A stretch of DNA of 64,000 nucleotides from an uncultured Bacteroidia bacterium (GTDB lineage: Bacteria; Bacteroidota; Bacteroidia; Bacteroidales; UBA932): positions 1-64,000 of the forward strand of contig CACZKE010000006.1 of the NCBI GenBank assembly GCA_902781705.1, read 5' to 3'. The translations under genes and the position numbers were made by a program. Under the pieces are notes generated by a model. The model was not told the DNA's origin, made no database searches, and worked only from the letters and a program-made list of their open reading frames with translations. Position 1 is the first letter of the stretch. Each line of letters begins with the position of its first letter. This document shows positions 16,614 through 25,601 of the stretch, piece by piece.

Positions 16614-19600
16614 TTAGAAACCGATGTTGATGGCGAAACCGAAGTTGCGGGTGGCCGGGTACGGGCACAGGTCAAAGGCGGTTGCCAGGAGGGAATTCTC
16701 AGTGAGGGCACCATCCGGCGTGGTTCCCGGGGTGTGCTTGAGGAAGTAGAAGAGATTGGAGCCGACGGCGGAGATGCGGATGTTGTCAACATAGCCGCCG
16801 AAGGAACGCTCCAGGAATTTCTTGGGGATGCTGTAGCCGAGGGACAGTTCGCTCAGTTTCAGGTAGGAAGCGTCATAGACGCACTCTTCCATCGGGATGT
16901 TGTTCCAGAAGTTCTGGGCGGTTACTTCCTCCTTGTTCACGGAGCCATCCTCCAGGACACCTTCGATGACGCGCTTACTGCGGTCGGCGGTGCGGAGACC
17001 GGTACCGCTGTGCAGGGTCATGTACTCGGTGGCGGAGTAGAGGCTGCCGCCCTTCTGGAAGGAGAACAGGGCGTTGAGGGCGATGCCCTTCCAGGAGAAG
17101 TTGAGGCCGAAGGAACCGGTGAAGTCCGGAGCCACGCTGGCGATCTCCTTGTTGGACTCGAGGACAGGCAGGCCGTTCCTGCCGATGATCTTGTTGCCTT
17201 TCTCGTCGTACTTGTAGCCGGTACCGACCAGGGTGCCGATCTCGCGGCCCTCGATGGCATAGACGGTGCCGTCGCCGCTGGAGGAGAAGTTGATGTTACC
17301 GAGGGGGTAGCGGTCCATGTCGATGCCCATCTCGGCGTTGTGGTAGAGTTCGAGCACCTTGTTCCAGTTCTTGGCGAAGTTGAAGGTTGCGCCGAAGGTG
17401 AGGTCGCGGGTGCGGACGAAGTCGGCGTTGAGCTGGAGCTCGATACCCTGGTTCTGGATGTTACCGGCGTTGATCCACTGGTTCTGGATACCGGAAGAAT
17501 AAGGAAGAGCGATCTTCATCACCTGGTTCTTCGTGTTGGAGTGGTAGTAGGTGAGGTCGAAGCCGAGGCGGTTCTTGAAGAAGTGCCACTCGGTACCGAG
17601 TTCCCAGGAAGTCACCATTTCGGGCTTCAGGTTGGCGTTGGCGCGGGTGGTAGGATAGGTGATGTAAGCCAGGTCGTTCACACCGCTGGTGGTGCCCAGG
17701 AGGGTTTCCAGCTGATAAGGATTGGTGTCCTTACCCACCTTGGCCCAGGAAGCACGGAACTTGCCGTAATCCAGCACGTCCTTGTTGTAGTCCACACCCA
17801 TTTCATCCAGCATGCCGGTGAGGAGGTAGGAGAGGCTCACGGACGGATAGAAGTAACTGCGGTTCTCGGCCGGGAGGGTGGAGGACCAGTCGTTGCGGGC
17901 GGTCACGTCCAGGAAGAGGAAGTTCTTGTAGCCCACGTTGGCGAAGGCATACAGGGAGTTGATCTGCTTCTCGTAGATAGAGTTCCATGTATCGCTGTCA
18001 AGCGAGCCTGCGGCCACGAAATAGGTGTTGAAGAAAGGAATGTTCTTTGCGTCGGCGCGAAGGGCTTCCTGTTTGTAGTACATGATATTGCCGCCCACAT
18101 TGGCACCGAAGTCAAAGTCTCCCCAGGTATTGTTGTAGGTGAGGAGTCCTTCCAGGTTGTTCTCGTACGTGGTGGTCTTCTTCATGCTGAATTCGGGCCA
18201 GTTAAAGCCGGAAGTGTCGTACAGACGCTTGTTCTTATCGGTCGCATCGATCCAGGTGATACCCTCCTTCACTTTGAAAGCGAGGTTCTTCATGAGGTTG
18301 ATGGTGATGGAACCCACACCGAAGAACTTATGCTGGACATCACCGTTGACCAAGTTGTTCTGGATGAAATACGGGTTCTGGCAGTTCGGACTCACCTCGT
18401 ACCAGTTGACCTGCGCTTCGTGTCCGGGGCCGGCAGCGGCGTTGGCTTCATTGAGCCAGTGTTCGGCCAAGTCGGCCATCCGGATGCTGCGGGGCATGGT
18501 AAGGATGGCGTAGGAGGAGCCGTAGGCACCACGGGCCTGGCGGTTGTTGCCGGCGGTGTTCACGTAGTTGGCCTTCACGTCCAGCTTGAGCCAGTCGGTG
18601 AGTTTGTTGCTGGTGACGAAGTCCACGCTCGTGCGCTTGATGTTGGAGGTCTTCACCACGGAGTTGGTGTTGTCGTAACCCAGGGTGAGACGGAACGGGT
18701 TGTCCTTTCCGCCGCCGGCGAGGGTCACGTTATTGCTCTGGCTGTTGCCGGTACGGTAGAATTCGGTCCATGGATTGGCCGAACCCTGGTAGGGGATATT
18801 GGTCGTGCCGTCCCACCAGTTGGCATTGGTGGTGGAGGCGCTCATTTCTTCACCCCAGGAACCGGTGGCATTCTTGTCATACTTACCCAAAGTACCCTGG
18901 CCATAGACGTTCTGGAGAGCCGGGAAGTATGCGATCGGAGACCAGGTGAATTTACCGGAGTAACTTACGCCGATCTTCTTGTTGGCCTTGCCGCCCTTCT
19001 TGGTGGTGATGAGGATGACACCGTTACCGGCGCGGGAGCCGTACAGGGCCGCAGCGGTCGCGCCCTTCAGCACGGAAACGCTCTCGATGTCCTCGGGGTT
19101 GATGTCGAACGCACCGCCCTGGTGGTCGATGGAGCCCCAAAGACCGGCCTGGTCGGCACCGGGCATACCGCCGTTGTCGTAAGGAACGCCGTCCACGACA
19201 TAGAGCGGGGAGTTGTTGTCGGAAAGGGAGGAGTTACCACGGAGGACCACACGGGTGGATCCGCCGGCGCCGGTCGCGGAGTTGTTGATCGCCAGGCCGG
19301 CCACCTTGCCCATGAGGGCGTCGGTGAGGCTCACGCTTCCGCCGCGGGTCAGTTCTTCGGACTTGACGTCCTGCACCGCGTAACCCAGGGATTTCTTCTC
19401 ACGGGAGATACCGAGGGCGGTCACGACGACCTCGTCCAGCAGTTCGCTGTCCTCCTTGAGGACGATGTTCGCGGGAGTGCCGTCAAAGACGTACTCGACG
19501 CTGGCGTAGCCGATGCAGCTCACCTGGATGGTGGCACCGACGGGGACATTGTTGATCGTGTAGGAACCGTTGACGTCCGTGATGGCGCCATTGTTGGTTC

Positions 19601-19742
19601 CGGCCACGACGACGCCCGCACCGATGACGGGACCGATATTGTCGGTGACAGTACCGGTAGCCGTGCGGTTCTGGGCATTGGCGACCCAAGCCACGGAGAC
19701 AAGGATCACCGTCAGCAAGGCTGATTGAAGCTTTTTGAACAT
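16614..19742 (-). CDS. SusC/RagA-family TonB-linked outer-membrane transporter
   Basis: TonB-dependent channel, 1042 residues. I place the start at the ATG at 19742, which begins MFKKLQSALLTVIL.. with cleavage after WVANA; an in-frame ATG 26 codons upstream would put a non-signal sequence in front. A carboxypeptidase-regulatory-like domain follows (GTVTDNIGPVIGAGVVV..), then the plug with the TonB-box-like stretch DEVVVTALGISREKKS, and a long beta-barrel ending in a terminal aromatic strand (FGFAINIGF). It forms an operon with the SusD-like lipoprotein and phosphoesterase. A -7 element lies at 19818-19825. No anti-sigma/ECF pair is present in the window, so inducing conditions are unknown. 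Confidence 0.93.
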   Translation of the reverse strand: MFKKLQSALLTVILVSVAWVANAQNRTATGTVTDNIGPVIGAGVVVAGTNNGAITDVNGSYTINNVPVGATIQVSCIGYASVEYVFDGTPANIVLKEDSELLDEVVVTALGISREKKSLGYAVQDVKSEELTRGGSVSLTDALMGKVAGLAINNSATGAGGSTRVVLRGNSSLSDNNSPLYVVDGVPYDNGGMPGADQAGLWGSIDHQGGAFDINPEDIESVSVLKGATAAALYGSRAGNGVILITTKKGGKANKKIGVSYSGKFTWSPIAYFPALQNVYGQGTLGKYDKNATGSWGEEMSASTTNANWWDGTTNIPYQGSANPWTEFYRTGNSQSNNVTLAGGGKDNPFRLTLGYDNTNSVVKTSNIKRTSVDFVTSNKLTDWLKLDVKANYVNTAGNNRQARGAYGSSYAILTMPRSIRMADLAEHWLNEANAAAGPGHEAQVNWYEVSPNCQNPYFIQNNLVNGDVQHKFFGVGSITINLMKNLAFKVKEGITWIDATDKNKRLYDTSGFNWPEFSMKKTTTYENNLEGLLTYNNTWGDFDFGANVGGNIMYYKQEALRADAKNIPFFNTYFVAAGSLDSDTWNSIYEKQINSLYAFANVGYKNFLFLDVTARNDWSSTLPAENRSYFYPSVSLSYLLTGMLDEMGVDYNKDVLDYGKFRASWAKVGKDTNPYQLETLLGTTSGVNDLAYITYPTTRANANLKPEMVTSWELGTEWHFFKNRLGFDLTYYHSNTKNQVMKIALPYSSGIQNQWINAGNIQNQGIELQLNADFVRTRDLTFGATFNFAKNWNKVLELYHNAEMGIDMDRYPLGNINFSSSGDGTVYAIEGREIGTLVGTGYKYDEKGNKIIGRNGLPVLESNKEIASVAPDFTGSFGLNFSWKGIALNALFSFQKGGSLYSATEYMTLHSGTGLRTADRSKRVIEGVLEDGSVNKEEVTAQNFWNNIPMEECVYDASYLKLSELSLGYSIPKKFLERSFGGYVDNIRISAVGSNLFYFLKHTPGTTPDGALTENSLLATAFDLCPYPATRNFGFAINIGF

Positions 19743-19817
19743 AAAGGTTATAGTTAAAATGGTTGTTGGTTTTTCGTTTCGTGCGTCTTTTGTGTATGGC
19801 TTCTTCAAAAAAGCGAA

Positions 19818-19825
19818 CAAATATA
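19818..19825 (-). promoter_or_regulatory. -7 element TATATTTG for the susC operon
   Basis: CAAATATA on the plus strand reads TATATTTG on the minus strand, about 75 bases before the susC ATG. No clear TTTG at the expected spacing. It faces away from the -7 box of the next gene at 19860-19867. Confidence 0.5.
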
Positions 19826-19859
19826 TACTTTTTTTCGTTTCGTTGTCCTCGAAAATGCC

Positions 19860-19867
19860 TATATTTG
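19860..19867 (+). promoter_or_regulatory. -7 element TATATTTG for the DUF4290-ftsK-lolA operon
   Basis: Consensus -7 box 28 bases before the DUF4290 ATG. The -33 region is T-rich (TTTTTCGTTT) but lacks a clean TTTG. Confidence 0.55.
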
Positions 19868-19894
19868 TCCGATTCTAATATTGAGAGAGCGTCT

Positions 19895-20575
19895 ATGGAA
19901 GCGAACGAGAATACCATCAAACTGTATTACAATACCGAAGTCGAGAAACTGGCGATGCCGGAGTACGGCCGCAACATCCTCAAGATGGTGGAGCAGATGA
20001 AGGCCATCGGGGACCGCGCGAAGCGGTCCGAGCAGGCCCGTGCCATCGTGAAGGTGATGGAGACCCTGAACCCGCAGGTCCACCAGCAGGAAAACTTCGA
20101 GCAGAAACTCTGGGACCACCTGTACATGATCGCCGGATACGACCTGGACATCGACGCACCCTATCCCGCACCGGTGCCTGAGTTCGTGAACAGCCGTCCG
20201 GAGAAGATTCCCCTGAACACCCGTCCCATCAAGGCCCGCCACTACGGCCGCAACATCGAGAGCATCATCGACCTCATCGCCAGCGAACCCGACGGCGATA
20301 TCAAGACTGCGATGATCCGTTCCCTCGCCATATACATGCGTCAGCAGTATCTGATCTGGAACAAGGACACGGTGGCCGACGAAACCATCTTCGCGGACAT
20401 CGAACGTCTGTCCGGCGGCCGCGTGAAAGTCCCTGAGGGACTGGAACTTTCCAAGATCGACATGAGCGCGAACTATTCCCGTCCGGGCATGAACCTCGGA
20501 TTCAACCGCGGCGGTAACAACGGCGGCGGCAAGAAGCAGTGGGTCAATTACAAGAAGCAAGGCAAGAAGAAATGA
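19895..20575 (+). CDS. DUF4290 domain-containing protein
   Basis: A conserved Bacteroidota protein of unknown function, 226 residues from the ATG at 19895, which sits right after the -7 box; earlier in-frame starts would lie upstream of the predicted promoter. The DUF4290 core includes LYYNTEVEKLAMPEYGRNI at the N-terminus and ARHYGRNIESIIDLIAS around residues 110-126. The tail is Gly/Asn/Lys-rich and basic (NRGGNNGGGKKQW.., ending KKQGKKK), which could bind nucleic acid. It overlaps ftsK by ATGA, so it is produced together with the DNA translocase. No catalytic motif is recognised. Confidence 0.85.
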   Translation: MEANENTIKLYYNTEVEKLAMPEYGRNILKMVEQMKAIGDRAKRSEQARAIVKVMETLNPQVHQQENFEQKLWDHLYMIAGYDLDIDAPYPAPVPEFVNSRPEKIPLNTRPIKARHYGRNIESIIDLIASEPDGDIKTAMIRSLAIYMRQQYLIWNKDTVADETIFADIERLSGGRVKVPEGLELSKIDMSANYSRPGMNLGFNRGGNNGGGKKQWVNYKKQGKKK

Positions 20576-22977
20576 AACTGAAAAGTCCGTCGGCATTCTG
20601 GGCAGAACTGGATGAGAAGCGGCGGTCCGAATACCGGATCGTCGCTGCCGTCCTGCTGGGGATCTTCACCCTGTTCACCGCCATCGCGGTGGGCTCCTAT
20701 TTCTTTACCTGGAAGCAGGATGCCAGCCTCCTCGGAGAGGCGGACCTCCTGAAGAGTCCGGCGGAGGTAAGCAACGCCAGTTCCAAGCTGGGCTTCCGCT
20801 GGGGGCATTTCCTGGTGACGCGGAGCTTCGGCATCGCCGCCCTGGGCATCGTGGCCCTGCTCTGCGCGTGGACGCTCAGCCGGGCGGTCCCGAAACTGAA
20901 TATCCGGCTCGGCAAGTGGTTCGCCGCCGGGCTGACGGGTACGTTCCTGGGCTCGTGGCTGCTGGCGCTTGTCGGCCGTCTGGCGGGCTGGGATACCGTT
21001 TTCGGCGCGGGTATCGGCGGAAGGGCCGGGGCTGCGCTGGTGAACTCCTGCATCGACCTTGTGGGCTTCATTGTCACGGCGGTGGCGCTGCTGGCGCTCA
21101 CCGGCCTGTGGTTTTATTTCGTGACCGGTTTGCCGGCCCTGTCCAAGACCGGGGAGACGGAGGAGGAAAATGTGGACGAGGACCCGATCGTGGTTCCCGA
21201 ACCGGAACCGGAGCCGGAACCCGTGTATGTGGCTGAACCCGAGCCCGAACCCGAACCGGTCGTGGAACCGAAGCCCGTGCGGGTGCGGCAGACTTCGGTG
21301 CCGCAGCCGTCGGTGAGCGTTGAGGCGGAGCCGGCGGAGGAGGAAGGGACCTTTACGGTGGAGACGGACGATACCCTGAACCAGAAGGTCCGGAAACCGC
21401 TTCCGCGCATCAACAACCGCGACGATCTGCCCAAGTACATGTTCCCGTCGCTGGACATCCTCGGCGACTATGCCAATTCCCGGCACGAGCCGTCCCAGGA
21501 GGAACTGAACCGCAACAACAACAAGATCCGCGCGACGCTGGCGAGTTACAAGATCCAGGTGCGCGACGTCACCGCCATCGTGGGCCCGACGGTTACCCTG
21601 TACAAGGTCTATCCCGCCCCGGGCGTGAAGATCGCCGCCATCAAGCAGCTCCAGGACGATATTGCCATCTCCTTGAATGCCAAGGGTGTGCGTGTGGTTA
21701 CCCTGTCCGATTCCGTGGGCATCGAGGTGGCGAACGACACCGCCTCCATCGTCCCGCTCAAGCAATTGCTGAACGACGAATCCTTCCGCACCAGCAAGGC
21801 GGAGTTGCCGGTCGCCATCGGCTATACCATCTCCCAGAAGGTGAAGGTCTTCGACCTCGCGGACGCGCCGCACCTGCTCGTCGCGGGTGCCACCAAGCAG
21901 GGTAAGTCCGTGGGTCTGAACGTCATCGTGTCCTCCCTCCTGTATGCGAAGCATCCGTCGGAGCTGAAGTTCGTCTTCATCGACCCGAAGATGGTGGAAT
22001 TCTCCTCCTATGCCCGGCTCATCAACCACTACCTGGCGGTCCTGCCCACGGCGGCCGACGCCCAGGACGAGATGGACCAGGCCATCGTCAAGAACGCTAA
22101 GAGCGCGGCGGCGGTCCTCCAGTCCCTGTGCGTGGAGATGGACGACCGGTACGCCCTCCTGAACAAGGCGACGGTCAATAACATCAAACTGTACAACGAC
22201 AAGTACCGCGACCGTCACCTCCTTCCGACGGACGGCCATCGCTTCCTCCCGTACATCGTCGTCGTGATCGATGAGTATGCGGACCTGACGATGTCCGTGG
22301 GCGCCGGTCCGGAGTCCAAGGCCATCGCCCGGAGCATCACCACCTCGGTCATCCGCCTGGCCCAGAAGGGCCGTGCGGCGGGCATGCACGTGATCCTCGC
22401 GACCCAGCGTCCGACCGTGGATGTCATTACCGGCCTCATCAAGGCGAACTTCCCGATGCGCATCGCCTTCCGCGTCACTTCCCGCATCGACTCGTCCACC
22501 ATCCTGGACCAGCCGGGTGCCGACAAACTCATCGGCCGGGGCGACATGCTGCTGTACAGCGGCGTGGAGATGGAACGCATCCAGTGCGCCTTCATCAGCA
22601 ACGACGAAATCGTCTCCCTGACGAATGCCGTGGGAAGCCAGATCGGTTATCAGAAATCCTACAATACTCCGTACTACCTGCCCGAGCCCGCCCCGGCCGA
22701 GGGAGAAGAGTCCGGCGGCGGCATGGTGGACATGAAACAGCTGGACGAGCGTTTCGAGGAGGCGGCCCGCCTCATCGTCACCTCCCAGCGCGGTTCCACC
22801 TCGGACCTCCAGCGCCGGCTTGGCATGGGTTATGCAAAGGCAGGAAGGGTGATGGACCAACTCGAGGCCGCCGGCATCGTGGGTCCGCAGAACGGATCCA
22901 AGCCGCGCGAGGTCCTCGTGAAGGACTTCAATGAGTTGGACCAGATCCTGAGTCACTTTATGAACGGAGAACAATGA
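20572..22977 (+). CDS. ftsK: DNA translocase FtsK/SpoIIIE
   Basis: Septum-anchored motor that moves chromosome termini during division. The start is the ATG at 20572, overlapping the previous stop. The first about 190 residues hold four membrane segments, followed by an acidic Glu/Pro linker with repeated EPEPEPEP-like runs. The motor has Walker A (VAGATKQGKSVGLN) and Walker B (YIVVVIDEYADL), and the RecA-core signature ILATQRPTVDVITG. The C-terminal gamma winged helix is present (SDLQRRLGMGYAKAGRVMDQLE), which in the family reads orientation sites. At 802 residues it is the short-linker form normal for Bacteroidota. Confidence 0.95.
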   Translation: MKLKSPSAFWAELDEKRRSEYRIVAAVLLGIFTLFTAIAVGSYFFTWKQDASLLGEADLLKSPAEVSNASSKLGFRWGHFLVTRSFGIAALGIVALLCAWTLSRAVPKLNIRLGKWFAAGLTGTFLGSWLLALVGRLAGWDTVFGAGIGGRAGAALVNSCIDLVGFIVTAVALLALTGLWFYFVTGLPALSKTGETEEENVDEDPIVVPEPEPEPEPVYVAEPEPEPEPVVEPKPVRVRQTSVPQPSVSVEAEPAEEEGTFTVETDDTLNQKVRKPLPRINNRDDLPKYMFPSLDILGDYANSRHEPSQEELNRNNNKIRATLASYKIQVRDVTAIVGPTVTLYKVYPAPGVKIAAIKQLQDDIAISLNAKGVRVVTLSDSVGIEVANDTASIVPLKQLLNDESFRTSKAELPVAIGYTISQKVKVFDLADAPHLLVAGATKQGKSVGLNVIVSSLLYAKHPSELKFVFIDPKMVEFSSYARLINHYLAVLPTAADAQDEMDQAIVKNAKSAAAVLQSLCVEMDDRYALLNKATVNNIKLYNDKYRDRHLLPTDGHRFLPYIVVVIDEYADLTMSVGAGPESKAIARSITTSVIRLAQKGRAAGMHVILATQRPTVDVITGLIKANFPMRIAFRVTSRIDSSTILDQPGADKLIGRGDMLLYSGVEMERIQCAFISNDEIVSLTNAVGSQIGYQKSYNTPYYLPEPAPAEGEESGGGMVDMKQLDERFEEAARLIVTSQRGSTSDLQRRLGMGYAKAGRVMDQLEAAGIVGPQNGSKPREVLVKDFNELDQILSHFMNGEQ

Positions 22978-23501
22978 GAAGATTCCTGACATCCCTGATG
23001 GCCCTGAGCCTCACCCTGGCCGCCTTTGCACAGGGCAGCATTCCCATCCTGGACCGCGTCCCGGGCCACCGGGTGCAGTTCCACTACACCTACAGTCTCT
23101 CCCAGGGCGGCAAGCCCATGACGCAGGTCACGGACGGTGACGTCACCGTGGAGGACAACGCCTTCCTGCTTTCCGGCCTGGGCCTGGAAGTGCGCAGCGA
23201 CGGCACCACCCGCTGGAGCATCGACCGTGATGCGGAGGAAGTCCTCATCGAGAAGGTGGAGAAGGAAGACCTGTTCACGAATCCGGCCCTGTTCATCAGT
23301 TCCTACAAGGGCTACATGGACAAACTCAAGGTCAACGGCTCCTCGCAGAACTCCCTGGACGTCACCCTGCTGCTGGACGACGACACCGCCGCCCGCTTTG
23401 TCCTGAAGAACATCGTCTTCCTGGACAAGCAAGGAAAAAGCGACTTCCCGCTGGACGAGAAATCGCTTCCTAAAAGTTATGTAGTCACCGATTTAAGGTA
23501 A
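22974..23501 (+). CDS. LolA-like periplasmic outer-membrane lipoprotein chaperone
   Basis: A 175-residue secreted protein with signal peptide MRRFLTSLMALSLTLAAFAQ. The remainder is predicted beta-rich with an open-barrel LolA-like pattern (QFHYTYSLSQGGKPMTQVTDGDVTVEDNAF..). In Bacteroidota a LolA-like gene commonly follows ftsK, and this one overlaps the ftsK stop by 4 bases (ATGA). LolA carries lipoproteins from the inner to the outer membrane; sequence identity to proteobacterial LolA is low, so the role is inferred from fold pattern and context. Confidence 0.7.
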   Translation: MRRFLTSLMALSLTLAAFAQGSIPILDRVPGHRVQFHYTYSLSQGGKPMTQVTDGDVTVEDNAFLLSGLGLEVRSDGTTRWSIDRDAEEVLIEKVEKEDLFTNPALFISSYKGYMDKLKVNGSSQNSLDVTLLLDDDTAARFVLKNIVFLDKQGKSDFPLDEKSLPKSYVVTDLR

Positions 23502-23509
23502 TCAGATTT

Positions 23510-24463
23510 TTATCTTACACAACGTACGGAAAGGGCCAGCGAGCCCTTTTCGCCGTATGTGGACCTGACCTCGTTGTCTTCCACGAAGATGTAGAAGTAG
23601 CGGGCCTGGGTGCTCTTGGCGGGATCCTCGGTCGAGGTCCAGAAGGCGGCGTAGTCGTAGATGCGCTTGTAGGCGGGAGTGGTCAGACTCGGGAGTGCGT
23701 AGCCGGCGGGGATGACGGCGAGATTCGTCGTGTTGGTGCGCGGAGCGTTGGGCCAGTATTCCCACATGCGCTTGCTGTTCAGGTAGGCGTCCGCCAGGAG
23801 CGGGGCGGCTTCGCTGCCCAGGGCGGCCCATTCTTCCGCGGTGGGGAGCCGCCAGCCCTCGGGGCAGGCCTTCATGGCCTCTTCCCAGGTGTAGAATCGT
23901 CCGATAGGGTAGGAGGTGACGTCGGCATTCTCGTAGGCCAGGCCGGAACCCGTGTAGGCCAGGTTGTTGCGGAACCAGTCCAAGTCCCCGATCCGGGTGT
24001 AGAAGTAGTCGTTTTCGCCGGCCTTGTCACGGGTGTCGGTGATGTGGTTGTCCGCGGCGTCGATGCCGGTGCCGGTGAGCGTCTTGCCCAGGGTAGGATC
24101 GATCACGATGATGGTGTGGGACACGGAAGTGGCGTAGTAGTTGTCATCCGGGTCGGAGGCCTGGCAGGTGATCGTGAAGTTGCCCACTTTCTCGAGTTTC
24201 ACGGTGAAGACCTCCGCTTCCTGGAAAGCGGCGGTGCCGATACGCCACTTGTAGGTGGGTTTGTCCACGCCGTCGCCCTCGGTCGTGTACACGCCGTAGG
24301 CCTTCAGGTCGAAGGAGTCGCCGGGGCGGGCGAAGGTGGGAAGGTCGAAACTGACCCCGTACAGGTAGGGCTTGGTCGTGGTCTCCTCCTCCTTCTTCTT
24401 GCAGGAGAACAGCGAGAAGGCGGCGAGGACGAGGCCGATATAGGGCAAAAGGCGTCTTGTCAT
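23510..24463 (-). CDS. FISUMP-domain lipoprotein
   Basis: A 317-residue surface lipoprotein: MTRRLLPYIGLVLAAFSLFSC gives a lipobox with cysteine 21. Residues about 30-130 form a PKD/Ig-like beta domain (FTVKLEKVGNFTITCQASDPDDN). From about 150 the Fibrobacter-type major paralogous domain follows, with GDLDWFRNNLAYTG, GRFYTWEEAMKACPEGWRLPTAEEWAALG, FWTSTEDP and a final ALSVRCVR. The function of FISUMP domains is unknown; they are usual on cell-surface proteins. It converges on the lolA-like gene with 8 bases between the stops, and is divergent from apbE. Confidence 0.85.
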   Translation of the reverse strand: MTRRLLPYIGLVLAAFSLFSCKKKEEETTTKPYLYGVSFDLPTFARPGDSFDLKAYGVYTTEGDGVDKPTYKWRIGTAAFQEAEVFTVKLEKVGNFTITCQASDPDDNYYATSVSHTIIVIDPTLGKTLTGTGIDAADNHITDTRDKAGENDYFYTRIGDLDWFRNNLAYTGSGLAYENADVTSYPIGRFYTWEEAMKACPEGWRLPTAEEWAALGSEAAPLLADAYLNSKRMWEYWPNAPRTNTTNLAVIPAGYALPSLTTPAYKRIYDYAAFWTSTEDPAKSTQARYFYIFVEDNEVRSTYGEKGSLALSVRCVR

Positions 24464-24507
24464 ATGATTCTTTCCTTATACAATCTGCAAATATCGTGAT
24501 TTTATCT

Positions 24508-24515
24508 TAATTTTG
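24508..24515 (+). promoter_or_regulatory. -7 element TAATTTTG for apbE
   Basis: A TAnnTTTG match 31 bases before the apbE ATG; -33 is imperfect (CTGC at 24485-24488). Confidence 0.45.
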
Positions 24516-24545
24516 TGCAACTATCTTGCCGTAACCGTCCGTAAG

Positions 24546-25601
24546 ATGAAAAAATTGACCCTTGTCTTCCTCGTGCTCCTGCTCGCCGCGGCCTGCGGGG
24601 AACGGGACCGTTACATCCAGATTTCCGGCCATGCGCAGGGCGGCGTCTATTCCGTGAAAGTGAACCTCAAGGGGGTCCATGTGGCCCCGGAAACGGTTCG
24701 GGACTCGGTGGAGGCCATCCTGGAGCGGATCGACACGACCCTGTCCGGCTACAACAAGGGGTCGCTGCTGTCCCGGTTCAATGCCGGGGAGACCATCCGC
24801 CCGAACGGGCTCTTCCTGGAGATGTACCGGACTTCCTATCAGTGGTTCGAGCGTTCCGGCGGCGTGCTGGATTTTGCGGCTGGCCCGCTCTATGACGCCT
24901 GGGGCTTCGGATTCAAGTCCGGGGAAATGCCGTCCGACAAGGACGTTGCCGCAATCCGGGAATCCTGCGGAATGGACCTTCTGAAGCCGGAGATGACCCC
25001 GGGACCGGACGGGACGCTGTCGGTGAGGGACCTGCGGCTGGACGGTACGGATTCGCCTGTGGTGCTCAACTACAACGCCATTGCGCAGGGCTACAGTTGT
25101 GACCTGGTGGCGAAGTACCTGTATTCCATCGGCGCGAAGGACATGCTCGTGGACATCGGAGAAATCTGGTGCGACGGGCTCAATCCCTCCCGGCGGGGCT
25201 GGAGCGTGGGCGTGGACCGTCCTTATGACCGTCCGGACGATGGGACGGACCGGCCGGGGGCGCAACTGGACGGCATCTGGTCTTCGGACGGCACCGGTTG
25301 CGGGATCGTCACCTCCGGGAATTACCGCAAGTATTATGTCCGGGACGGGCGCAAGTATGCCCATACCATCGACCCGCGCACGGGCTATCCCGTCCAGCAT
25401 AATCTCTTGAGTGCCACGCTGGTAAGTCCTGCCGGCGGGGCCGATGCCGACGCCCTCGCGACCTGGTGCATGGTCATCGGCCTGGAAGCGGCGCAGGAAC
25501 TTGTCCTCTCCCTGGACGGAGTGGAGGGCTATCTGATTTCCTCCACGGACGACGGCGGGATGACCGAATGGGCCTCGCCGGGGTTCACATTGAAGCAATA
25601 A
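24546..25601 (+). CDS. apbE: FAD:protein FMN transferase (ApbE)
   Basis: Attaches FMN covalently to Thr/Ser of target flavoproteins such as Na+-pumping NQR or Rnf subunits, using FAD. I use the ATG at 24546, which starts the lipoprotein signal MKKLTLVFLVLLLAAAC; an in-frame upstream ATG would break it. ApbE features in order: GHAQGGVYSVKV, DTTLSGYNKGSLLSRFN, FEMYRTS-type helix, VLNYNAIAQGYSCDLVAKYL, DIGEIWCDG, HTIDPRTGYPVQ and a closing DADALATWCMVIG with the metal-binding Asp/Thr region. The last 17 bases overlap the convergent comEC gene. No target flavoprotein is in the window. Confidence 0.92.
   Translation: MKKLTLVFLVLLLAAACGERDRYIQISGHAQGGVYSVKVNLKGVHVAPETVRDSVEAILERIDTTLSGYNKGSLLSRFNAGETIRPNGLFLEMYRTSYQWFERSGGVLDFAAGPLYDAWGFGFKSGEMPSDKDVAAIRESCGMDLLKPEMTPGPDGTLSVRDLRLDGTDSPVVLNYNAIAQGYSCDLVAKYLYSIGAKDMLVDIGEIWCDGLNPSRRGWSVGVDRPYDRPDDGTDRPGAQLDGIWSSDGTGCGIVTSGNYRKYYVRDGRKYAHTIDPRTGYPVQHNLLSATLVSPAGGADADALATWCMVIGLEAAQELVLSLDGVEGYLISSTDDGGMTEWASPGFTLKQ

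Noticed and set aside
16248-19724. A 1158-codon open frame on the plus strand opposite susC/susD
   Set aside because: Antisense to an intact SusC; no domain, no promoter.
21180-21300. Tandem repeat in ftsK
   Set aside because: It is the coding sequence of the Glu/Pro-rich linker, normal for FtsK and not a separate element.
20548-22992. An 814-codon open frame opposite ftsK
   Set aside because: Antisense shadow of FtsK.
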